This document shows positions 56,001-64,000 of a stretch of DNA of 64,000 nucleotides, one piece after another. The notes below the pieces were generated by a model, which was not told the origin of the DNA, ran no database searches, and was given only the letters and a program-made list of their open reading frames with translations. Position 1 is the stretch's first letter. Every line of letters begins with the position of its first letter. The translations under genes and the position numbers were made by a program. The DNA is taken from contig NW_013654805.1 in NCBI RefSeq assembly GCF_000499385.1, positions 36,766 through 100,765 of the forward strand, in the 5' to 3' direction. Source of the stretch: Eimeria necatrix (Eukaryota > Apicomplexa > Conoidasida > Eucoccidiorida > Eimeriidae).

Positions 56001-56120
56001 CTAGGTGAGGGGATGCAGCAGCGTGTTCAACATGAAGTGCAGCAGCAATTGCAGCTGTACCACAGGATGGAGGAAGCACCTGGGAAACCCACTGTACCAG
56101 AGCGCAGCCCCCTTGTTTAG
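53036..56120 (+). CDS. PA-domain type I membrane protein, vacuolar sorting receptor-like
   Basis: Eight exons: 53036..53256, 53417..53564, 53806..53964, 54162..54330, 54487..54678, 54797..54954, 55239..55414, 55868..56120; 1476 nt, 491 aa, phases consistent. A signal peptide is visible (RMLLVLLAVVDSFLREAAEA). A protease-associated domain follows: FVDRGICTFAAKVEVAQSCG, ADAVVVVDQG, IRIPSILISKVDGKAFEEEI, VLVELEWR. The central region (SFLQALAPYMLRLGAHVRFQ, then EVVQEALLQSCLYWA, and NNRGWTIVAMTINGAR near its end) parallels the luminal domain of plant and ciliate vacuolar sorting receptors. One transmembrane helix lies at about residues 425-446 (FVFILLMIVVVCLGLSYLYY), before a Gln-rich cytosolic tail of about 45 residues. 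No EGF repeat is seen. ATG 52997 is an alternative start, and an extra exon between 55415 and 55867 is possible. The role would be cargo sorting in the Golgi-endosome system, by homology. Confidence 0.75.
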
Positions 56121-59100
56121 GGCAAGTGACTGAATCAGTGGGCTGCCTAGTTGGTTAATGGCAGTCAGTGGCCGCAATCGCATATTACAGTGGAGCAGTC
56201 CCATTTTCCTCACCATTCCTTTTTAGGCAGTGGTAGTGGGGCTGTTGTGGTGCTTGAGATCTGGGGAGAGTGCTGGCTATTAACAAAGGAGTCCAATGAA
56301 AGGCCCCCAGTTGGTCTCTTGAAGGCACTGCTGCCTTGGCTATTGGCGAAAGGGTGAGCAAACGGGGATATGGATGCTTTGCCTAGCGCAAACGCTTAGT
56401 AATATTAGCAGTTTTTGCTTTGGGCCTGAACAGCCACAACCTCACCTCTTCTGTGTGAGGGATCTGCTGTATTCTTGGAAAGCAATTGCGGCAGCACCTG
56501 GAGGCCATGGCTAACAAGAAATGATCGCTACAGGCTGGGGAATCTTTAGCGTAATGAGACGTTTTCATTCTCCTCTTTGGCTGCACTCTTTTGAAGCCCA
56601 CAGACAGCGTTGCAGTTCACGCACTTCCAAGCAATTTGGTGCGGGCATTTTTATCATTCTGAAGACGCTCCTGAGGCGTTGCTAGTGGCCGGTTGGCAAC
56701 ACGTTGGAAACCGTCCATGTTTTTAAGCAGTGATCAATGGAGTATCGGTTTGATTTTCTGGAAGCCCTTACTTCGTCAACCATCACGGGCGCTTCGATTC
56801 TGCTCACGAGGTAGTAAGTACTCAACTAGCTTGCGAGCTGAGTGAGACGTTCTTGAGAACAAATGCGACCTGGCGGCGATGTGGCCGTCGCGACCAGTGC
56901 TTTTTGAAGCACTTCCGGTGCCGTAGATCTCTGCTGGCATTGCAGGATTGGCGCCGTACAGGGCTGGCCTTTGCTGTTGGGCGTTTGTAGAGACTATACT
57001 TACGGGAAGAAAGTTAACTAGCGGCAACTGGCTGAATTGGTTCCTCCACAGCATTACTTGGCTCACGTGTCTTGAATTTATGAACAATAGGGCTAGCAGA
57101 ATGTAGAAGATTTCCCAATTCCCTAGGATGCTTTGCTGCGCAATAACTTTAAAGCAATCAGCGTGCGAAGCTAATTACCTAAACGCTACACAGTTTCACC
57201 GCCGTGTTGCGCTTGCCTCTCCCTTTAAAAACTTTCACGCTTTCACCCTACATAGCGTTCATCTTATTGCACTTGCTGACCAGCTACGAAGTGACGAAAT
57301 CCTGCCCGGTTTGGCTTGTGAGGGATGACTCTCTTGCGTCTCATCTGGGCAACAGCTGATGCGGAGCAAGGCGGAGCAAAACTTCGTTCTGGGCTCACCA
57401 CTAAGCTGGCTTGAACGCGCATTTGTGGCGTCACTTGGTTTTTCTTGGCTGACCATCACTGTTCCTTGAATGAGTGTTTGTTCTTCAAATTTTGTGGGGG
57501 TGGAACTGATGATTTTGGCGAAAAAGTAGGCATTCAGGGTGCTCAAGAACTGGTGTTAACGGGGTTCTGCAATACGTCAGGCTCCACAAACAATCCTGGA
57601 CGCCTGCAGAAATGCATACAACTATGTCTGACCTCTGGGGATGTCAGTGGAAAGCTCCCGGACCTTCACACCATATGTCCGGCATGCTGCTGTAATCTGC
57701 CAACTAATGGCGTGCCCAAGGAACGAAGCTCAAGATGACGCTGGCGCAGGTGCCTGACGAGGCAGACACACTGCTGCAGAGCCGATTGCTGCAAAGTTGA
57801 AGGGGTCCTAAATTTAGCACAAACACTAAACGTACATCGTTGCCACTACAATAGCGAGGATGAAGGCTTTTGGCTGGCAGGTTATTGGCCTTAGCTGGCA
57901 GTCTCAGTAATAAATCTGAGGCAAAAAAGGAAAGAAAGTCGAGACAAAAGGGCGACTCAAAAAAATTCCGGGTACTGCATACTTGTGTCGTGCAATAATA
58001 AGCATACCCTTTACTGAGATCTAAGACAGACCCACTGTGCGCGACGTCCAACACGTCAACATGACTTTCCACAATGATAACCAGTGGAACTTCCCTTGCT
58101 TATCTCCATATGTTATGGCTCCACCCATTTCTGTAGCGTAGTGGGTCCACCCATCGGCAGCTTAGTCGCACTTAGTCGCACTCTAGGAAAAGCAATTACC
58201 TGGGGAAAATGTGGAGGACTTAAAAATTTCACTTTGCATGTACCTCTCCCATACCAGCTCCACCAAATGCCGTTCCAAGTTACAAAAACTAAGCAAACCT
58301 AAGGTACTAGCCTCAGTCGGCAGTACCAGCGTTTGCGAAAATAGTGAATCGGATGGGAGTGCAAACACTGTGCTGCAGAATGTCTAGCATCTCCAGCCCA
58401 GCGCTCCCGACAGACAGCACTTCCGCGGCGGCTCACAACGGCTCTTCGGAATCGTGTCATGCTTTCTAAGGGCACGCGTAGATAAGGTTCAAATGTTTGG
58501 TGGTGTTTCCAAATGCCGCTGGCGCACTGGCGCCCTCGTCTTATAATTGTGGATTTTTGCACGGTTTTGCTCGCATCACTGCTTGACAAAGGAATAGTTT
58601 AAGACTGTGTTCTTTCACTTTGGCCCGGGGCCCAAGCAGCACGGGTGCGAGGCGGCTTGAGGCGTTTCTCCTTACGGCAGGCGTCGCGCCAGCTACCCGT
58701 GAATCGCAACCTGAGCACGAGCCGGGATGCAGCGTATTCAGTGATCGTTGATTTGGTTTCTTGACCTCGACCTACACTTTGATGCCGCGATGCCCACAGG
58801 CACGGCAGCCCCGCTTCTTTTCTGACCAAATGGTCTTCGTAAGTACAAGTAGGTGGGGGTCAAGACCCCCACCTATTTGTACCCTTACAAAGAAAGTTGG
58901 AGGCCACCAGTGGGGTCTTTACTAACCCTTCCTAACACCAGCAAGACGCGGAAAAAGGCGACTTCTCTGGTAAGCGCAGCTTCATCGAAGCCCTGATTGT
59001 GCTGCGTTGCAGTAGTGCCTAGTCGCGTTACTGCTGCTGTTTTAGCTGTAGGAGCTTACGGAGGCCTTAGCCTATCACGCCTATGCAGATGGAAGCGTAA

Positions 59101-60193
59101 ATTGGAGACACTTCGTCTATTAACGGGCTGGAATGTGCAGAAGTGACCCATATTCACCCGTCGCAATAGTCCAGTGTATTTCGGTGCCAACAAACAGCAT
59201 CTACTTCCAGCGACTAAACGGGCTGGAATAGTTGCTTGTAGCGTTGTCAAGAGCTACGTAGACACTCTGGAGCTGTGTGAGTTGCTTGCACATAAGAGGC
59301 CCAAGCGAAAGGCCTCGCTCAGGGGGCTGCATCGCTCAAACATGCTACACAAGCGGCACGTACGGGCTTAGAATTAATTATGGGTGTTTCTTTGTAAAAG
59401 TTGTTGCTTTGAGATTTCAAAGCTCTGTGGGCTCGATTGCCCCTTGTTCAGGCTCTTCCAGGTACAGCAACACGGGGCTGTTTGCTGCCAGCCGCTTCAT
59501 CTGTGAATATTGCGTCACCTGGTTAGTTTTTTGTAGGGTATGTCGGGCAACTGCTTTATATGCCGTTCAGCAGTCTAAACGAACTATTGTAGTTAGAGAA
59601 AACTACCGAGTGGTGCCGCAGGTGCTGCCGCACTGCTTTTGATGCCATGCTCAGCGTCTGCAACACAGGAGCTGCATTTGTCACATCAAAAAGCAAGTCA
59701 CATCTAATCTCTTCAATCATAACGAGAGAAGCAATGGGACTGGAGGCTGTAACACCGGAAATAGCACCGGAGGGCTGCCGTCAACGGCATATTGGCGGGG
59801 AGAGTAGGTTGTTGACGGCAATAGAGTAGAAGCATCAGATGGGACAGAGGCGGAAGCGTGAATCTGTCACGCGCATTTGTCACTCGCCAGCGGTTTTCCG
59901 GGAAAGCTCAGACGCTAACAAGAGCAGCAAGGGCAAAGGCAGCTTATGCTATAGGTTACCACAACAGGACGTCAACAGAAGCGCATTTGTGGTCACATGA
60001 CAGCATCAAAGTATAAACAGTGATGTAGCAAGATATGCTTCGAATCACTTTGTTGGTCTGGTGCAGCGTACTTGTGCTGAACCTATAAAATCGGCCCCCA
60101 CGCTGCCACAGCAGCAACAGCTGCCACGGCGGCTGATGCAGTCAGGTTGCTGTGTGAGGGCTGTGGAACTCTTGCGTTTACTGATCCCTGGCG
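56121..60193. other. Gene-poor tract of about 4.1 kb
   Basis: Short frames on both strands without domains. It contains a strong inverted repeat at 58839-58888 and a small 10-bp tandem duplication at 58161-58180. The right end may include leader sequence of the next gene. Confidence 0.5.
58839..58888. repeat. Near-perfect 19-bp inverted repeat (hairpin)
   Basis: The left arm 58843-58861 and right arm 58864-58882 are complementary except for one G-T wobble, separated by a two-base AA loop. Outer GTAA/TTAC extends the stem after a two-base bulge. The core is TAGGTGGGGGTC facing GACCCCCACCTA. Confidence 0.9.
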
Positions 60194-62834
60194 ATGCTGC
60201 AGGGAGGGGAGGCTCTGGCTTCGCAGACCCTTCAGGTCTCCTTGGATGCTTGCAGCCTTGGGCAACAACAGCTACTGGAAAGGCAGCCCCAGCGCACACA
60301 GAAGCAGCAACTGCGTCAGGAGTACACGTCGCAAGAAATACACTCAACACGTGGGAAAGAAGACGGTCTCGAGGACCCTAGTGCTCTCCACAGCACCAAC
60401 TGCTTCAGTATCCCAGTCAGAAGTACCAGCGGTAGCAACAGAAACAACGACCATAGCAACCGGTGGCGTGCTGCTGAGGGTTGCCAAGCTTGCGCAGATG
60501 CACAAACAGGTGCGTTATCTTCTGATGAGTTTGGAGAACAACACGGGAAACAGCAGAAAGAACCCGTGCACTCTCTGAAACAACAGCAACAGTTGCATCA
60601 CAAGCAGCAGCAAACAGCGCTGGTGCAGCAGCAGGAAGCATTTACTGCCTTCGTGCCGTGGCCGGGGCGTGCTGACTACTACAAGGGAGCAAAGCCACTG
60701 CCGTCATTTGGGGAAGCAACCCGTGCTACTACTGCAACGCAATCTCCTTGTGCCCTGAGGCGCGAGCTACAGCTGCTGCAGCACGGCCTAGTTGCAGCAG
60801 CTGCTACCAGCAGCAGTAGTAACAGGAACGGCACCAGGAACGAGTCTTCTGTGGGTCGGGCTGTGCGTCGCCAGGCCTCGAAGTTGAAGCGGCTGACGGC
60901 AAATTTATTGTCTCTTTCTATTTCTTCAACAGGATCAACCATGGCTGGGAGCCCTCCAGCAGCAGGCGCCTCTTCTAGGGGCAGTGGACCGTCTGTAGAC
61001 AGCCGAATTCTGGTGGGCGAGGATGCGCTGATGTCGGACTTGCCATTGGAGGTTGACGAAGGGCACAGGGCGCTGCAACCGTTTCTATCTTGGTGAGAGC
61101 AGCACGCCGCCTTTAGCCCAAGTTTGTCGGTGCATGCACATGCATGGACTACAGAGCCCTCTTGTGTCCTTATGCTCTAGTACTGCGCAGGCCTGCACAG
61201 GCCACATCTGACTAAGGACAACTGCTAGGTGTTTTGCAGAATGCCGTGCGCTGCGTGACACCATCTGTTGGAAAGGCTTAGAGATATCTTGAGATTGTGC
61301 GTGCTCTGGGATGCCGGCGCAGGGGCCTTGAGTGGTCAGGCAGGCATCGCAGCTTAGAGGCAGGCATCCTAACTCTCGTTAACCATTCTTCTCCTCTGAA
61401 GTCCGTAGTACCTCAAAATACAGAGAGCACTGAATTTGACCCTCTTGTGGGCTTGTCAGCTAAAGCCGCACCAGCTGACACAACGGCTGCTGTGGCGGGA
61501 GGTGTTGGCGCTGGGCCGTGTCCATACATATTTGCCTTCGAAGATATCGTGGAGCAATTTGCGAAGGTGATCCCCAGGTAAGTGACCTCCCTTGACTACA
61601 GCGAAGCTAGCGTTTTCTTTTGTTAACAGAAAGTGAGCATGCAGAGCCACGTCGCCTGCATGTGCTGGTGTCGCTGCCTCTGCTGCGGCACGTGTTTTCC
61701 TCGGTTGGGACTGGCAGGTATCGCTGTTGCTGGTGCTGCTGCTGCTGCTGCAGTCCGTCCAGCCTCGATGCTGCAAAAGCAAAGGATGACCTACCAGGTG
61801 TTGACAGCAAAACAAGCCCCGAAAAAACCGCTGGATATGGTCCTGAAACGGCAGATCGTGGAGCTTATCGCAGTTGTGCGGCAGCTGCTGCGGATGATAA
61901 CGCAGACGCAGAGGGAGATCTTGAAGATGTTTCAGCGACGGCAGAGTCACGTGATAACGCTTCAACGTTAGGTATATCTGGACAGGAAGGAGCTGCGGCT
62001 CCAGCAGATACTGCTGCTTGTGCTTCGTCACACGCGTACGTTGAATGCGATAACTTCTCTCTTGCCCGTGGCAAATTCGCAGCCGGAGCCGGCCAACCAG
62101 AGGCAGCACGGGAAACGGCACCAGCCGAAGGTACATCAGTTGCGGAAACGGAAACAGAAGCGGCTGCGGGGGCAGAAGTGGCAGATGTAGCAACAGCGGA
62201 AGCCGTGAGGGACTTGACAACAGATGATGCAGCCTCAGGCAAACCATGTGCAGGAGAGCGTGTCGGTGCAGCAGGGGAAGCCGAATTAGCACTAGACGAA
62301 GCGGCAGAGGATGCAGCAGCAGAAGTATTAGAAGAAGTGCACGTGCCATGGGGCACTGCAGGAGAGGTGACAAGGAAAGCCGCAGCCGATGCAGCAGCAG
62401 AAGCAGGAGCAGCTCTGGAAACGACAGCATGCGACGCGCGCTCTACGGCCGGAGAAGCTTCAGCAGCAAGGGGATCTCGAGGACGAGAGAGTGAGCCGAT
62501 TCCTGCTGCTAAGGGCTCGTCGGTAGACGATCAGTATGAAGGAACGCCAGAGCAAGCAGCGGAAGGAGCAGAAAATACACCAAAGGCAGAACCAGTGGCA
62601 TCCCCAACTTCGGGAGGGCCACCAGAAAAAGCAGTAAGAGCTGGGTCTGTGGAGGAGTGTCTGCGTACCGTTGGGGTGGATGACATGGCAGCAGCCCCGA
62701 AAAAACCGCAGCTTGATATCTTTGGAGCAAAAGCAAAAGCAGCCGCAACAGGAGAAGCGGTATCCAGCCCATTGGAGGAGCTGGAATCCGACGAACTTCA
62801 CAGCGAACAACGGAGGCTAAGCTCGTGCGCATAG
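60194..62834 (+). CDS. Gln/Ala-rich low-complexity protein, unknown function
   Basis: A tentative three-exon model: 60194..61092, 61353..61577, 61754..62834; 2205 nt, 734 aa, phases 2 and 2. ATG 60194 is the first Met after an in-frame stop. Exon 1 is Gln-rich (LKQQQQLHHKQQQ) and then Ser/Arg-rich, ending LPLEVDEGHRALQPFLS. Exon 2 carries the most protein-like sequence: CLEAGILTLVNHSSPLKSVV, then PYIFAFEDIVEQFAKVIP. Exon 3 is Ala/Glu-rich (ETEAAAGAEVADVATAEAV) with a more ordered end (KKPQLDIFGAKAKAAATGEA). I recognise no domain. The exon 3 acceptor lies at the end of a CTG run (61727-61753). The gene may splice on into the exons at 62988-64000 instead of stopping at 62834. Coding potential is likely; exact borders are not. 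Confidence 0.5.
61727..61753 (+). repeat. CTG run ending in a splice acceptor
   Basis: GCTGGTGCTGCTGCTGCTGCTGCAG immediately precedes the predicted exon at 61754. Confidence 0.75.
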
Positions 62835-62987
62835 GAACTACAGGTGCTGGTAGTTTTGGTGCTACTGGCGAGGGTGCTCTGCATGTTACTGAAGCTACTG
62901 CCGCTGCGTCTCCGCATATGGCTTACATTCTCACTACTCCACAGCCGTTTCATTTGCTGCTGCTGGCCTGCTTTGCTGTTGCTGCAG

Positions 62988-64000
62988 GCGACAGCTGACA
63001 ATGCGTGGTAGGGAAGAAGATCCTGAGGCTTTGGAGGCACGACAACTGAGAATGGGACTCTCTGATTTCCCGGAGTGGCTGATGCAAGTTGACGCTGATG
63101 CAGATGAGCAGAGGCCCAACCCTTACAAGGCTGTCCGCCTCAGGAAGTAGGCGCATACTTCTGCTGCCGCTGCGTGTTTTACTGTTGGTGATGCTGTTGC
63201 TGCTTGCAGTTCGTTTGTTTGCATCTGCGTCGGCAAGCAATCTTTCTGATTTTGCTGCAGAAGCAGCAGTGACGGCATGGCACTTTTCTGCTGGTATTGC
63301 GGTTCGTCTATGAGGCGTTGCCTCTTCGCCTGTTTTCGCCTGTAGCGCAGTCGGATTTTGTTCAGTGGTATGCACCTTCGGTATCCCTTGCGCATCTTTG
63401 TTTTTCTCGTGTCCTGATGCTGGTATTGTTGCTGTAGGACGGGCTTATTGCCTGCGGGAGAAGACGGAAACAGGGACGAGGCAACAGCACGACGGATTAG
63501 AGCTCGGCTTGACTGGATGAAGAGCTGTGCGGCCAAGGGCAAGCAGCAGGGGCGACTGCCAGGTGCTGCGGACAGGACGGCAACAACCCCAGAGACCATC
63601 AGCCAGTGCAGCAGCCGGAGCGCTTCAAAAGCACCAGAAGATGCCTGGAGGCACAGGCAGTTCCATAGGCAAGGGAAGCCAACACGAGGCCCTCCAGGGG
63701 ACTGCCAGAATCATCAAGGGCACATCACCAGTGACTCTTATGGTCCCGTGGGGACGGATTACATGGGTCAGGCCTCTCCATTGCAGCTGAAGCAGCTGCA
63801 TGCTTGCAAACAAGTGAAGAGAAACGGCGGCTACCTGGAGCTGCCTGTTCCACTGTAATGCTTCGCTTGGCGTTGCGTGAGTCTGCGATGTTTTGTTTAG
63901 GGAAGGAACAGCGAAGTCCGGAAGGAGAGATCACCTCCGTGGCAGCACTGAGGGCTCGGTTTGAGCGGAGCCGAGCGGATTGGTTCAAAGGAGAGGTAAG
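62988..64000 (+). CDS. 3'-truncated exons of a low-complexity gene, unknown function
   Basis: Two exons join in phase: 62988..63146 (acceptor GCTGCTGCAG, donor AGGAA|GTAGGC) and 63438 to about 63854. They read EARQLRMGLSDFPEWLMQVD, NPYKAVRLRK, then ATARRIRARLDWMKSCAAKG and a Gln/Pro/Arg-rich stretch. A further candidate exon, after the TTTGTTTAG that ends near 63900, reads VAALRARFERSRADWFKGE. It ends at GAG|GTAAG at the window edge. The (L/I)-R-A-R-(F/L) ... D-W-(F/M)-K motif occurs in both exons. I could not find a phase-compatible join to this last piece. The exons may belong to the gene starting at 60194. Function unknown. Confidence 0.45.

Overview
This window looks like nuclear DNA of a coccidian apicomplexan, most probably an Eimeria species. 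The signs are intron-rich genes with GT-AG introns, very abundant CAG/CTG trinucleotide runs that surface as homopolymeric Ala, Ser or Gln tracts, frequent GGGGCCCC palindromes, and an interstitial array of the telomere-like heptamer AAACCCT. I see no bacterial features (operons, Shine-Dalgarno sites), tRNA, rRNA, transposon or CRISPR array. Exon borders were inferred by hand from splice motifs, reading phase and conserved domains. Where I call a gene complete, its exon lengths sum to a multiple of three.

Layout. Bases 1-8,000 form a GC-rich, repeat-rich segment. It holds a dual-specificity phosphatase gene split by CTG-filled introns (1-2655, + strand, possibly 5'-truncated), a 2.7 kb repeat-dominated spacer, and a nine-exon gene of unknown function (5365-10189, +). 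That gene joins coiled coils, six copies of a 'T-V-x-x-P-x-[YH]-[LV]-F-[DK]-E' repeat and a C-terminal Cys-rich RING-like module. From about 10 kb the DNA becomes repeat-poor: a triple CCCH zinc-finger protein (12644-15377, +), a 3.5 kb gene-poor tract, and an outer dynein arm docking complex-like coiled-coil gene (from 18872, +). The latter runs through phase-compatible exons into very long Ala/Pro/Ser-rich reading frames (to 25190, and a 6.8 kb exon to 32660).

Next come a Sec14/CRAL-TRIO lipid-transfer protein (-, 33849-35321) head-to-head with a 15-exon zuotin/DNAJC2 co-chaperone (+, 36166-40706), a six-exon coiled-coil protein (-, 43063-44324), a SAP-domain protein (+, 45205-45975), an RCHY1/PIRH2-like CHY-RING ubiquitin ligase (-, 46844-48887), a 4.1 kb gene-poor tract, and a PA-domain type I membrane protein resembling plant/ciliate vacuolar sorting receptors (+, 53036-56120). 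After another 4 kb gene-poor tract the window ends in repeat-rich, low-complexity coding sequence (60194-64000, +).

The genes are independent eukaryotic transcription units rather than a pathway cluster. Themes are protein turnover and folding (RCHY1-like, zuotin), RNA/DNA binding (CCCH, SAP), membrane and lipid traffic (Sec14, sorting-receptor-like), signalling (phosphatase) and flagellar assembly (docking complex, which would fit the flagellated microgamete). The least familiar items are the LFDE-repeat/RING-like protein, the sorting-receptor-like protein and the docking-complex gene with its giant disordered extension.
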